64,000 nucleotides of DNA from Eremothecium cymbalariae DBVPG#7215 (lineage: Eukaryota; Ascomycota; Saccharomycetes; Saccharomycetales; Saccharomycetaceae). Position numbers and translations under genes: made by a program. Below, one piece after another: positions 19,014 through 28,903 of this stretch (the stretch's first letter is position 1; each line of letters begins with the position of its first letter). Below the pieces are notes generated by a model. The model worked only from the letters and a program-made list of their open reading frames with translations. It was not told where the DNA came from and did not search any database. The stretch is taken from NCBI RefSeq assembly GCF_000235365.1, contig NC_016453.1, forward strand, positions 1,054,001 to 1,118,000. The letters run 5' to 3'.

Positions 19014-19637
19014 ATGGAGTCGATTAAACAGACCTACCATACGATACTTAAATCTTCTCATCCATTGATACTCTCATTCCATTTAGGTGGGAAGATCATT
19101 CCTGTTGTGTGTTATCTCTTTGGGTCGTGGATAGTTTCCTTTACAACACAATTCACCCTTATAATTCTTTTATTGGCTCTCGACTTCTACTTAACAAAAA
19201 ACATCAGCGGTCGGAAGTTAGTCCAGTTACGCTGGTGGTTTGATGTAACTGGTACGAAGTCTGATAGTTCAACTCCCTTTACCTTTGAATCTTATAAGCA
19301 GTACCAAGACTACCATGGACCTGGTATAAATCCAATAGATTCTAAATTATTTTGGTGGTCTACGTACTTGGCACCTGTTGTTTGGGCTACACTTGGAGTG
19401 TTTTGTATTATAAAGTTCGAATTCATTTATTTGTTGCTGGCTCTACTTGCAATTGGGTTAACTGGTTACAATGTTTACGGCTTCCGTTGTTGTGATAAAT
19501 GGGAACCTGGCAATACGAATGGATCTGGGTCCGGATCTGGGTCCGGATCTGGGTCCTGGATGCAAATACCATCATTCCCCAACTTGGAGAATATTCAACA
19601 ACTAGCGAGAATCCAGTCCTTCTTTAGACCTGGTTGA
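19014..19637 (+). CDS. TVP23: Golgi membrane protein Tvp23
   Basis: 207-residue multi-pass protein of the TVP23/FAM18 (DUF846) family, found in late-Golgi vesicles. Two hydrophobic hairpins (about 28-60 and 122-160) flank the family core LVQLRWWFDVT and the conserved SKLFWWS segment. The C-terminal tail is expanded by a (SGSG)-type run encoded by three perfect 12-bp units at 19521-19556. S. cerevisiae Tvp23 is 199 aa. TVP23, RRP8 and STN1 follow each other as in YDR084C-YDR082W. Confidence 0.94.
   Translation: MESIKQTYHTILKSSHPLILSFHLGGKIIPVVCYLFGSWIVSFTTQFTLIILLLALDFYLTKNISGRKLVQLRWWFDVTGTKSDSSTPFTFESYKQYQDYHGPGINPIDSKLFWWSTYLAPVVWATLGVFCIIKFEFIYLLLALLAIGLTGYNVYGFRCCDKWEPGNTNGSGSGSGSGSGSWMQIPSFPNLENIQQLARIQSFFRPG
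19521..19556 (+). repeat. 12-bp minisatellite x3 inside TVP23
   Basis: Three consecutive identical copies of GGATCTGGGTCC, encoding Gly-Ser-Gly-Ser units in the cytosolic C-terminal tail. Perfect identity suggests recent slippage expansion. It stays in frame, so it changes only linker length. Confidence 0.9.
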
Positions 19638-19738
19638 TTGGGATGAATAAAAACTTGTTATAAAAAGTGTTAACTACAGAAATATGGCACATGTTTTAGT
19701 ACGTATCTTTAGTATACAAAACTCCTGAATGGATTATT

Positions 19739-20851
19739 CTATCTCCGTTTATAGAGGCAAGGTTTTAATAGCCACTTACCTTCTGGTAATTTAGCCCTTT
19801 TGTTGTTTAGTTCTTCTTTCTCAGTTTCTACTTCGACGAATTTCTGCTTTCTTTCTAACTTTGCTTTCCTTTCTTCAATAATTTCTTTAGGAGGCTTGAA
19901 AAATTCAAATCTAGTAAACATTTTGTTTTCCGCGTCCGTCTTCTTGTGGAAAAACCCATTTAACTTTAGAGCATTAACGAATTCATCTCCTGTATTATCA
20001 GAGAATCTAGATTTGATTTCCGCTATCCACAATTCACCACGAGGAGTCAATAGTCTGTATGCCTCCTTAATAAAGTCTAAGAAATTTGTACCCATTAATG
20101 ACAAGCAGAATATCACAATACTACAGGAATTATCTGGTAATGGTACGTTTCGAATATCAGCCACTGTTATTCTGTTATTCACTTTCTTTAAATCAAAACT
20201 ATGCACTTGGACAGCAATTTTTCTAAAAGTCTTTTTACCTTGTTGAAAAAATCTGCTAACCTCTAATGACAATTGAGCCTCGCCACAACCCATATCCGCA
20301 ATAACCACCTTCTTGTCTTTTAATCCTGGAAGACCACCAGGGGCATTTACAGGCTTGATTGCTCTTTGACTGATTTGTTGCATAAATACATTCACCGGAT
20401 TTTCAGGCCAAGTTTGAACCTGAGACCTAAACCCATCGTGATATTCATCAAACAACTGGGGCTGTTCTTGAATAAGCTTTACCGCGTCATCCGAAGATAT
20501 AGTATAAAGTTGCTCATTAATCCATCTGAACCGAGAACCTGTCAATTTCGCTAACATTTTTTGTTGCAAGGCAGTTAATGCCTTCTTTTTAGGAGGCCCA
20601 GCATTTTCTTGATTAGATGTCCGTTTGACCGGTCTACCCTCATCATCCTTATGTTTCCTTTTTCTATCTACTTGGACTTCTCTTTGAGCGCTTTCCGCAG
20701 GTTTACTGGATAGTTGTTCTACATTGATATCTGCCTTCCTTGATTTACTTTTGTGTTCTTTAGTCTTTTTAGATTTCGTCCTCTTACCAGCATCATCGAA
20801 TAGCACCTTTTTGGAGTCTAAGTTCCAGCCTTCAACTTGAAACAATCCCAT
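19739..20851 (-). CDS. RRP8: 25S rRNA m1A methyltransferase
   Basis: 370-residue nucleolar SAM-dependent methyltransferase of the Rrp8 family. In S. cerevisiae it makes the m1A modification in helix 25.1 of 25S rRNA and is also needed for early pre-rRNA cleavage. The first 100 residues are lysine-rich and carry nucleolar-type basic clusters. The conserved Rrp8 domain starts at LTGSRFRWINEQLY (about 103) and has SAM motif I DMGCGEA at 186-192. The conserved end KPCLYKRR is intact. A PAC-like and an RRPE-like element lie within 75 bp upstream. Confidence 0.96.
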   Translation of the reverse strand: MGLFQVEGWNLDSKKVLFDDAGKRTKSKKTKEHKSKSRKADINVEQLSSKPAESAQREVQVDRKRKHKDDEGRPVKRTSNQENAGPPKKKALTALQQKMLAKLTGSRFRWINEQLYTISSDDAVKLIQEQPQLFDEYHDGFRSQVQTWPENPVNVFMQQISQRAIKPVNAPGGLPGLKDKKVVIADMGCGEAQLSLEVSRFFQQGKKTFRKIAVQVHSFDLKKVNNRITVADIRNVPLPDNSCSIVIFCLSLMGTNFLDFIKEAYRLLTPRGELWIAEIKSRFSDNTGDEFVNALKLNGFFHKKTDAENKMFTRFEFFKPPKEIIEERKAKLERKQKFVEVETEKEELNNKRAKLPEGKWLLKPCLYKRR

Positions 20852-20897
20852 GCTAATTGCTGGTTTGGACCCTTAAAGGTAGAATAAGGCCATTGGC

Positions 20898-20924
20898 CTC
20901 ATCTCTTGGAAGGACCATTTTTCA
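20898..20924 (-). promoter_or_regulatory. RRPE-like and PAC-like boxes upstream of RRP8
   Basis: On the minus strand TGAAAAAT (20924-20917, RRPE core) is followed by GAGATGAG (20905-20898), one base off the PAC core GCGATGAG. Both lie 47-73 bp before the RRP8 ATG. This suits a ribosome-biogenesis gene; the imperfect PAC makes it less certain than the RPO31 pair. Confidence 0.5.
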
Positions 20925-21088
20925 TTTTAAAATTGGAACTTTTAAAATTTTCTGAACATCAGAACACCTCACTAAAATCATTATGATATTTCTGTCAGAC
21001 CTTAGCGTCATTACTATTGTCATCATTATATGTATGTATGCAAACACCTTTGTTGGATTAGCCAATAACTATTAGCCAAGCCAATTTA

Positions 21089-22681
21089 TTAATGCGATTT
21101 CTTTGGATTAAACTTAGTATAGTAGAACCTCACTATTATGTAGCCTTGGACTTCCGATTTCGCATCCAGGTACCAATTGTCGACAGAAGTTACCATTTTT
21201 GAGAGGTACTTGCGTAGGAGAACTTTGACCAACATTATTATGAACATAGTTGTCATTTGTGTAAGGCCAGATATTTCTCTAACTTGCTTATAGATTATTT
21301 TCCCGGAGATTATCTCTAACTTAGTCCATGTTTCAAATCTGGAATTAATATACTGTTTCAGCGAACCAATGGCAGGTATTATATATTGCTGATTTATAAC
21401 TGATATAACGCCCATGGACGCAAAATTAGCAATTACATCAGCGTACAATTTTTGCTTAATACCCCCTATAGATAAACCGGACTCTGGATGTTTGTGAAAT
21501 CGTACTGTTGCAATTGAATCCAAAATCTGGGACAGCACGTCTACTTTATCCATTGGCTCAAGATAGGGGACTTCAGCTAGTGAAGAATTTGCCAGGAACC
21601 ACTCTAACAAAGCTTCTTTATACTGATTCATAGTGTACCGGACTTGTATAGTTTGAACTACGGGCAGGTCGTCGCGGTCAGAATCATCACTGCTTGTTTC
21701 CAACTTCCCATCGGATTGAAGGTTTTTATTGTATTCGCTTAGATAAATAGTTTCATTAAAGATACTATTCAAATCAGAAAGCTCTCTATCACTATTATCA
21801 CCAGAATCATTAGATAGGGAATCGGCCAAACTGGACTTTTCTTCATTGGGGCTTGCGATTTCCATAGTGGTTTCATCAACTGTAGTTCCTGAGTTAGGCT
21901 CTCCTGAGAACGGTTGGCCTACGTCCGTCGAAATGGTTTGAGTATAAAAACTATCAATAACACTCACTTCAAGTTCCCACACATGTTGCAGCTGCTTCCT
22001 ACAAAGCATAGTGACCTCCCAAAACTGGATTTCATCACTTAGATTACCGATCTGCGTTACACTATCCGACTTCATAAACAAATTACTGTTATTTCCGGTG
22101 TTACTTGGCAAGTTCACAAAGCCATGAACCGCTACAGTGCGCCCAACCAAGCTCTCAGCTTGAGATACAGTACATATGAGCTTGTTGCACTCACACCAGA
22201 TGGTCCCAGTGCAGTCATCCAGGTGAAGAAACAAATAGCTCGTGCCACCTCGTTTGCGCCAATTGTACCCTAACACGCACCCTACCAATTTTACCTTCGT
22301 TACTGGATTATTTAAAAACCATATTATATGCCGTGCACCTGAATTTGTTGAATGATTGTAGTACTTATACAACTTGATAGATAAAGGGAGACACATTTGA
22401 ATGTCCTTTATAAAGCAATTCGTTACATCGTTGAAATATTGCGAAAGGTTTAAAAGCTCAGGGTGGAAATATGGGATGATCACTTGTGTGCTCTTAGATG
22501 AAGTACCACTCAAACTTCTTTCTAGCGTCTCATAATGAATAATATGGTCTGTTCTATCGCTCATCACACTATTGACGTTTTTCGAGTTTAAAAAGCTGAT
22601 TACTTCAAAGTCAGTTATTTTGTACATTTGAGAATCCATTTCAGTTACACCCGACAAACGGTTGCCCAGAACAACCAACAT
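21089..22681 (-). CDS. STN1: Telomere-capping CST subunit Stn1
   Basis: 530-residue homologue of Stn1, the RPA2-like subunit of the Cdc13-Stn1-Ten1 complex. CST protects chromosome ends and limits telomerase by recruiting Pol alpha. An OB-fold is visible around residues 125-205, with strand pattern VKLVGCVLGYNWR...FLHLDDCTGTIWCECN. An acidic Ser/Asp-rich linker (about 265-340) is followed by a C-terminal helical region fitting the winged-helix pair. S. cerevisiae Stn1 is 494 aa. Identity is supported by the adjacent RRP8 and TVP23. The start is the ATG at 22681; an alternative is the in-frame ATG at residue 15. Confidence 0.9.
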   Translation of the reverse strand: MLVVLGNRLSGVTEMDSQMYKITDFEVISFLNSKNVNSVMSDRTDHIIHYETLERSLSGTSSKSTQVIIPYFHPELLNLSQYFNDVTNCFIKDIQMCLPLSIKLYKYYNHSTNSGARHIIWFLNNPVTKVKLVGCVLGYNWRKRGGTSYLFLHLDDCTGTIWCECNKLICTVSQAESLVGRTVAVHGFVNLPSNTGNNSNLFMKSDSVTQIGNLSDEIQFWEVTMLCRKQLQHVWELEVSVIDSFYTQTISTDVGQPFSGEPNSGTTVDETTMEIASPNEEKSSLADSLSNDSGDNSDRELSDLNSIFNETIYLSEYNKNLQSDGKLETSSDDSDRDDLPVVQTIQVRYTMNQYKEALLEWFLANSSLAEVPYLEPMDKVDVLSQILDSIATVRFHKHPESGLSIGGIKQKLYADVIANFASMGVISVINQQYIIPAIGSLKQYINSRFETWTKLEIISGKIIYKQVREISGLTQMTTMFIIMLVKVLLRKYLSKMVTSVDNWYLDAKSEVQGYIIVRFYYTKFNPKKSH

Positions 22682-23406
22682 GCCTAAATCCCCTTAAATA
22701 GGCTTTAAATCCCATATTACTGATCAAAGACATACTGCGTCATTAAACTTAGTAATATTGCCATTGGTAATTAGATATATATCTTATTACATATAAATTG
22801 CATAATACCATGACCGACCACTAGATACTTCTCACATGTGCTTCGTAATTGCATAAAACGCCAGTTTTGCAAAACCAACCCCCATCTTGAATCCTATACT
22901 CAGACCCAATATGTGTGCTCTTGATTTTCCATAAATGCCGTTTACTATGTAATTAATGTTACAAGAATCATATTTCTTAAACTTAATTCAATCTAGCCTA
23001 GATGAGATTCCTACATATTAAAGTAGCAAAACTTTTATATACCAAGTTACCCAGAATACGTAGCCAACTAACAGACACATTCGTATGCTCGATCAGCTAT
23101 TCAATGCACCGTTCAGTATATCTCATGAGTCTAAACTCGTTTGGTGTACTATCATGAAAGATTTGAGAACCTGTGCACGGATTAAGTTCAACAGAACTTT
23201 AAAAAAACTGACATTTAGTTATCCCATATTACGTGCTAGTGAAACAAAACAGTACAAAAGACTAGTTCCTTATCCAATCTGTGTTTTGTAGGGTTTTGAA
23301 TCTGCTACTATCTTACTGTCGATTATTTGCTATTTGTGTTATCTTATAATTCTGCCATCTATAAAGTTATCAGTACTAGAAGCAGCCATCGACAGCTAGA
23401 TTAAGG
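22682..23406. other. Divergent promoter region STN1 / PDC2-like gene
   Basis: 725 bp, AT-rich with pyrimidine/purine bias near the PDC2 side. A 68-codon ATG frame at 23085-23291 shows no family features and is treated as chance. No RNA gene or repeat is seen. Confidence 0.5.
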
Positions 23407-25914
23407 ATGGGGTTATCTATTGAACAGAAGTATAATATATGCCTTATGGCTGAAAGGCATCCAAGATGGAAGCAGTTGGAATTGGCTCGCTGGGCTTATG
23501 AAGTGTATCAGTTACCGAAGTGCCCTTCCCAAGGTACCATATCTCGACTATTAGCTAAAAAGTCGGTTTTCATGAATACTAAGGAGCATGAAAAATCAGC
23601 AAACAGGCTTCGTAAGCCAAACAACTTCTTAGTGCGTCGAATCTTACAAGAGTGGGCATCTCAGTCGATATGGAATGGTATACCAGTAACACCTCCTATA
23701 TTGCAGGACACAGCTCAGTCGATATGGCACAGAATACCTCCTGAGATGCGAGAAGGAAATGGATCATTTAGCTACAAGTGGATAACGCATTTGTTAGCGA
23801 AAATGGATATTGCTATGGATCAAGAGTTACCGAAACCTCCTAAGGTGTGGACTTTTGAAGAAAGAGCTGATTTGAAGGTTTACTTATCTCAATTACCATC
23901 CAAGGATTTGTTTACATTGGATGAGACCTTTTTAGCTTATAACCTACCGTTATGTTTCGAACAGTACGAGACTTCTGGCATACAAAAAAGGATGGAGGTA
24001 ATTACTGTGATGCTGTGTGCAAATATGGATGGTACTGAGAAACTGGATCCAGTTGTTGTTGGAAGATACCAAAACTATTTGAGTTTTAGAACCTATTTCC
24101 CAGACGAACACAGTGGTAATGTCGGCTCACATGAAAATCGAAGATATAATAACTATGGGCAATACTTTAATAACAGAGTAGACAATCAAAGCAGTAACCT
24201 TAATGATCATTCATCCCAAGCCGATTTACATCTTGGTGCTCAGCTGGCTCAAAAATTTGGGCTTACCTACTGCAGTAACAGAAAGTCTTGGTTAACAAGT
24301 AATTTATTCCACGATTGGTTGAGTAGTTGGGACAAGAGACTAGTTGTTAACAATAGAAAAATATGGATAATTTTAGATGACTCGTGCTCCCACAGAATTA
24401 TTAATTTACGTTTAAAAAATATCCAATTGATTTACACATCCGCTACCTCGCGATTCTTACCCTTCAATTGGGGCGTCTTCGATGAATTTAAGGCAGGGTA
24501 TAGAGTACAGCAATATGGAGCGCTAATTGATCTACAAGATACTTTGGCCAAGCAGTCGGGTGGTGTGAAGCGGATACTTCCGTATAGTCAAACTGCCTTG
24601 ACAATGTCTAATGCTTTCAAGTTCATCAAGCTTGCGTGGGATGCCATTCCTTCAAACACTATAAAACTAAATTGGAAATCATCGGGGATTCTCCCTCCTG
24701 AACTAATTCGAGTGGATGAGTCTCTGGGGATTACATTTAAGAGAAATGAGGCACTTGAGTCTAAATTGGATATGTTATGTAAAAGGTATTACTGTAAAAA
24801 AAAATGGGACTACGAGATGTTGTTAGATTTGAACATCGAAAACAAAAATACCAATTTTCTGAGCTCTGCGGAGATTATTGAGAGTGCTATCGTTGATCAA
24901 TGGGAGCCAGATGAATACTGCTCTGATTCGACAGACGAGAGTCTTATTGATGGAGTCTCAGGTAATCAAACAGATGCTTTGCCTGCTAATTCAGAATCTT
25001 TTAACATAGCTCCTTTCAATAATGAAGATAGTTCTCCATCTAATTCAACGAATTTGGTTACACAGCAGCCTCTACACGACCACCTAAACTATCCTCATGC
25101 GGCTCATTTGCAATCAGGTCATGAAAATATTATGATTTCTGGAAGGCAATCGACAGTTAGTGCACTGATTGATAGGTCTGAAGACCAGTTTGTAAATACC
25201 ATGCAACAGGATATGATAACAGATCAAATTTTTAGCGATATGTTTGATATACAGGGCCCGTCTGCTACAGCGCATGAACAGGCCTCCACAATGGGCAGGA
25301 CAACTCAAAGTCCATCACATATTCATCAAGCATCGCATCCACCATCTAGAGCAGAACAGCAAACTCCAGCGTATAGTGAACTACCGCCAGTTCCTACAAA
25401 TAATACGACTTCTCAACAAGAAGATATTGAACTAACTTTAGACCAATCCCCACCACTATCTTCAGAAGACTTGGATGCCACTGATTTGGGAAATTATATG
25501 GCCCATATCTCTAGTAATTCACAAAATCCATTAAGTAACGAACGATTGGTTATGTTGGCTACGTTACAAACTAACATTGATATTGCTAGGTCTATGGAGA
25601 ACATACTAAAACATGCCGAGATCAGAGAAGTAGGATTATCAGAAAGTGCTTTGAAGGAAATGAAAGCAAGCTACTGCAGCTGCATCAAGAAAATCAATAA
25701 GGCCCGTCAATTTCTAAATGTTACTGAACTGCGCAAAAGGCGTTCAAGCTTAGAAAAGCACTTGTTAGGAGGGACAGGAAACAAACAAATGGAAAATGGG
25801 AGCAGATCATCGCCTCCAAATCGATTGCCAGTTGATAGAAATGTATTTTTCGATACGTTTGCTGAGACTTCAGGTGATTTAACATCTGCAATTAATCGCA
25901 GTTCCTCTTCGTAG
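23407..25914 (+). CDS. PDC2: Pdc2/Rag3-type regulator derived from a pogo-like transposase
   Basis: 835-residue protein with the architecture of S. cerevisiae Pdc2 and K. lactis Rag3, nuclear activators of pyruvate decarboxylase and thiamine genes. An N-terminal psq-type helix-turn-helix (about 1-55) and a CENP-B-type HTH (about 70-150) precede a DDE-superfamily domain (about 165-400). The first two acidic motifs remain (LDETF with D172; ILDDS with D324/D325). The third, normally P-L-D-x-G-V, reads P-F-N-W-G-V (N354), so the catalytic triad is incomplete. A Ser/Gln/Asn-rich tail (about 480-700) looks like an activation region. It lies between STN1 and VPS41, as YDR081C does. Confidence 0.9.
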   Translation: MGLSIEQKYNICLMAERHPRWKQLELARWAYEVYQLPKCPSQGTISRLLAKKSVFMNTKEHEKSANRLRKPNNFLVRRILQEWASQSIWNGIPVTPPILQDTAQSIWHRIPPEMREGNGSFSYKWITHLLAKMDIAMDQELPKPPKVWTFEERADLKVYLSQLPSKDLFTLDETFLAYNLPLCFEQYETSGIQKRMEVITVMLCANMDGTEKLDPVVVGRYQNYLSFRTYFPDEHSGNVGSHENRRYNNYGQYFNNRVDNQSSNLNDHSSQADLHLGAQLAQKFGLTYCSNRKSWLTSNLFHDWLSSWDKRLVVNNRKIWIILDDSCSHRIINLRLKNIQLIYTSATSRFLPFNWGVFDEFKAGYRVQQYGALIDLQDTLAKQSGGVKRILPYSQTALTMSNAFKFIKLAWDAIPSNTIKLNWKSSGILPPELIRVDESLGITFKRNEALESKLDMLCKRYYCKKKWDYEMLLDLNIENKNTNFLSSAEIIESAIVDQWEPDEYCSDSTDESLIDGVSGNQTDALPANSESFNIAPFNNEDSSPSNSTNLVTQQPLHDHLNYPHAAHLQSGHENIMISGRQSTVSALIDRSEDQFVNTMQQDMITDQIFSDMFDIQGPSATAHEQASTMGRTTQSPSHIHQASHPPSRAEQQTPAYSELPPVPTNNTTSQQEDIELTLDQSPPLSSEDLDATDLGNYMAHISSNSQNPLSNERLVMLATLQTNIDIARSMENILKHAEIREVGLSESALKEMKASYCSCIKKINKARQFLNVTELRKRRSSLEKHLLGGTGNKQMENGSRSSPPNRLPVDRNVFFDTFAETSGDLTSAINRSSSS

Positions 25915-26032
25915 TTGTCAGCAAAATACTAATCTAGTAACATGTAATAATATTAAACTTTTTAGTTAAACGCATATAGCATTAGAATCCCAAAAACTTC
26001 CGGATAAGCCAGGGTCAAGCAATATATGATGA

Positions 26033-28465
26033 TCAGTTACCCTTATCAAACAGCTTACCCAATCTCCTAATCTTTAAAAACTCATGTGCAACCTCTTTTG
26101 TTTCATCGTCGATTATTTTTAAAACTCCTTTGTTTACCCTTAAACTCAACCAATTGTCTTTAGTGATATTGCGTAAAATCTGCTTCATATCATCATCAAT
26201 TTCTGTTTCTGCTGGAACTTTTTTCATCACCTCTAAGGATTTCTCTCCGTATTCATCTCTATGTTCAAGTAAACTTTTAATAAAATTTGGCTTATCTAAG
26301 CTATAGCTTACCAAAAACTCCCATAGATCTGAATCATTACTATCGATTACAAATGAAATAGCAAGAGATGGGTCATTTAGCTTATCGATTATTAACGAAA
26401 GCGCCTTCTTGGTTTCGCCAATTTTGCCCCACAGATATATTAGCTCCTGGTAATGCACACCTTTGCTTTCACATACTTCAATCGCCCTTTCAATATCATA
26501 ACCAGTATTTCTTTTCAAAAATTCAAGTAGTTTAGAAGGTTCGTATTTAGAATATAGCTCTACAAGCTTCGTTTCATGTGGGGCGACCAATATAGGTTCA
26601 ACTGAGGAGAGTTGTTCCAAGTATAGAAAAAGTATCGGCTCTAATTTCGGAGTAAAAAGATGAAGCAGTTTATTCGTTTGAATTGAATTCCTATTCTGTA
26701 TCAACAATTGAACTGATTTTGAGAATGTTATCTTCACTTCTTCTAATGAAAGATTTTCAATTTCACTAATATTTCCATTGAATGGAAGTAGAACAATTTC
26801 CAGTAATCTATCCATAAAAGTAGCTAGAATGTTTTGACGAATCAATATATCCAATGCCTTTGGATCTTTCAGCTTAATTAAATGATTCACAGCCAGCATA
26901 TATTTCTTCTCCTCCAAATATAAATAGCAAAGAAATTCACAAAATTTCCTATCTAATTCCTCTTTATACTGGCACTTTTCTTCCAATAGTTCTTCAAACT
27001 CAACTGAAGAATAGAAATCAATTGGCCAAGACTGCAAGTAATGGGAAAACTTTTCATAGTTATTATTTTCCAAATAATACTTTAATACTTTGTCATATAT
27101 TTCCGGCTTCAATTTTGGATCCTGGGGAAGAAAAGGAGCTACAATGTCAACATGGTTGGTTTCCAGAAATCTACCAATCATATTTTGCCATCCATCTATT
27201 GAAAAATCTTTGAAGGCAGGATCATCTATGGCATTCCATTCAATACTACTAAATATGAGGTTCATAATATTACCCGCTTCAGTCCAATTGTTATCGTTTA
27301 TAAGCTGTTCAATGCATTTTAACCCAGTCTTTAATCTATCCACTTCATTCAGAACAAATTTGGAAATTTCCCACGCCTTAAAATAGTGACCATTATCCAT
27401 AAACCAGGTATATCTGTCCTTCAAGGACAGTTCTTTTACTAAAATAGCATCATTTGAACTGATTAGATAGTATTCTGGAGTGTTTGAGCCGATATACTTT
27501 CCCAAGTGATAGTCTTTTAAAGTCAAGTTCTGAAAATTATTAGATACAACTTCATCGTTGTGAATTTCCTCTCCCGTTAGCATATCTATGACCTTTAACT
27601 GTGGAGGTTCCATTTTTGAAGGGGAAGGATTGAGACCAAGTAACAAGAGTTGATCATCTTTAAACGATGCGATACCAGCAATAAGGCAATCTAACTTGAA
27701 ATGTGCTTCTAACTTGATTTTCTTATCGGGTATCCCCCTCAGACTTGACGCAGCTGTCGTGAGGATGGACCCTAGATGTTTTTGCTTTTCGACAGATGTA
27801 TTTAAAGAAACTTTAAATGCCCAAACATATACGCCCCAGCAAACAATAATTGTATTCACTTCCGGAAAATGAACCCTGGGCCAATAGAGGTCAGGACGGA
27901 CAGATGAATCTTTAGAAAATGCAACATTCAACAGCTTCATTTTGGTAGAAATACTGTAAAAAGTTATCCCATTATCGTTCATCCAAAACAAAATATCATC
28001 CAAGATGTAGATACCAACTATTGCACCATGGTCTTTATCGACTCGTGTATCAACCCTGCTCCCCATCCAATTTCGCTGTGACACTATGACTTCACCGGCC
28101 ATTCCACCTGAAATAAAGATCTTTGTACTCTTGTAGCTTTGATCAAGAACAACAGCATGAACTGGCCTCTTGAAATCAAACGCTATAATATCAGACTGAT
28201 CTGTTATAGAGCCAATGACAACAGTACCATCGATTGAAGCCGTAGCAAAATATTCACCATCACTCTGTATAGATAGAATAGAAGACCTGTGGCACTTGAA
28301 TGTGCGAATTGGCGAGAAATTTGGTGTTGTCAAATGAAGTATGCCGGAATGCGTGGCAAATGCAAATAATTTGTCATGAAATAGACATGCCGATATAGAA
28401 TCTCTATTGAAGAAATTCTTGGGTAACTTCGTAATTCGTGTATACTTTAACATCGGAGGTTCCAT
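26033..28465 (-). CDS. VPS41: HOPS/AP-3 pathway subunit Vps41 (conserved core)
   Basis: 810 codons from the ATG at 28465 cover the conserved part of Vps41, a subunit of the vacuolar HOPS tethering complex that also serves AP-3 vesicle transport. The reading starts at EPPMLKYTRI, next to the family's conserved N-terminal core, followed by a WD-like beta-propeller (about 10-300) and a long alpha-solenoid with a clathrin-heavy-chain-type repeat. S. cerevisiae Vps41 has 992 residues because it begins with an acidic low-complexity extension. Here the matching extension lies upstream in another frame (28466-28719). No C-terminal zinc cysteines are seen. Confidence 0.93.
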   Translation of the reverse strand: MEPPMLKYTRITKLPKNFFNRDSISACLFHDKLFAFATHSGILHLTTPNFSPIRTFKCHRSSILSIQSDGEYFATASIDGTVVIGSITDQSDIIAFDFKRPVHAVVLDQSYKSTKIFISGGMAGEVIVSQRNWMGSRVDTRVDKDHGAIVGIYILDDILFWMNDNGITFYSISTKMKLLNVAFSKDSSVRPDLYWPRVHFPEVNTIIVCWGVYVWAFKVSLNTSVEKQKHLGSILTTAASSLRGIPDKKIKLEAHFKLDCLIAGIASFKDDQLLLLGLNPSPSKMEPPQLKVIDMLTGEEIHNDEVVSNNFQNLTLKDYHLGKYIGSNTPEYYLISSNDAILVKELSLKDRYTWFMDNGHYFKAWEISKFVLNEVDRLKTGLKCIEQLINDNNWTEAGNIMNLIFSSIEWNAIDDPAFKDFSIDGWQNMIGRFLETNHVDIVAPFLPQDPKLKPEIYDKVLKYYLENNNYEKFSHYLQSWPIDFYSSVEFEELLEEKCQYKEELDRKFCEFLCYLYLEEKKYMLAVNHLIKLKDPKALDILIRQNILATFMDRLLEIVLLPFNGNISEIENLSLEEVKITFSKSVQLLIQNRNSIQTNKLLHLFTPKLEPILFLYLEQLSSVEPILVAPHETKLVELYSKYEPSKLLEFLKRNTGYDIERAIEVCESKGVHYQELIYLWGKIGETKKALSLIIDKLNDPSLAISFVIDSNDSDLWEFLVSYSLDKPNFIKSLLEHRDEYGEKSLEVMKKVPAETEIDDDMKQILRNITKDNWLSLRVNKGVLKIIDDETKEVAHEFLKIRRLGKLFDKGN

Positions 28466-28719
28466 ATAATCGTCCTCGTCGTCATCATCATCATCCTCTT
28501 CATCCTCTTCATCATCATCATCATCATCGTCGTCGTCGCCGTCGTCTTTTTTTCTTCTTTATCAACATCTTCTGAAATGTTGTTTGTATTACTACCGTCT
28601 TCACCGCTATCTTTATCGATGGATACTTCTCTTATCCGATCGCCATCTTTCACTTCTATTTTATCAGAACCGATATTATCATCCTTCAAACCAGCACAAC
28701 GTTCATCGGCTTCAGCCAT
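28466..28719 (-). other. Out-of-frame N-terminal extension of VPS41 with -1 slippery run
   Basis: An ATG at 28719 opens a frame encoding an acidic, hydrophilic segment (MAEADERCAG...). It reaches an A7 run (plus-strand T run 28547-28553) and there falls into a nonsense Met/Arg/Thr reading. After a -1 shift the downstream sequence reads as a long Asp/Glu tract (GAT/GAC/GAG codons) that runs straight into EDDYMEPPMLKYTRI of VPS41. That acidic tract directly before EPP-LKYTRI is also how S. cerevisiae Vps41 is built. The run is in frame as A_AAA_AAG. Either one A is missing from the sequence or the extension is truly broken or slippage-dependent. Confidence 0.8.
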
Positions 28720-28903
28720 ATTATCCAATGCTTCTATTGCACGTTTCCACTTATGTTGCTTAAAAATGCAGTTTAATTTAAATTTGTTTCCCTTATAAAA
28801 ATGAGTCCGAGTTCTACAGTTTTGAACGTTTTTTATTTAGTGAAGTACATTCTCTCTATTGGAAGACTTGAAAGGGAAGACTTGAAAGAGTCAAAGCAAT
28901 ACA

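Noticed and set aside
23085..23291. 68-codon frame upstream of PDC2
   Set aside because: No recognisable family, sits in a promoter, and length is expected by chance in AT-rich DNA.
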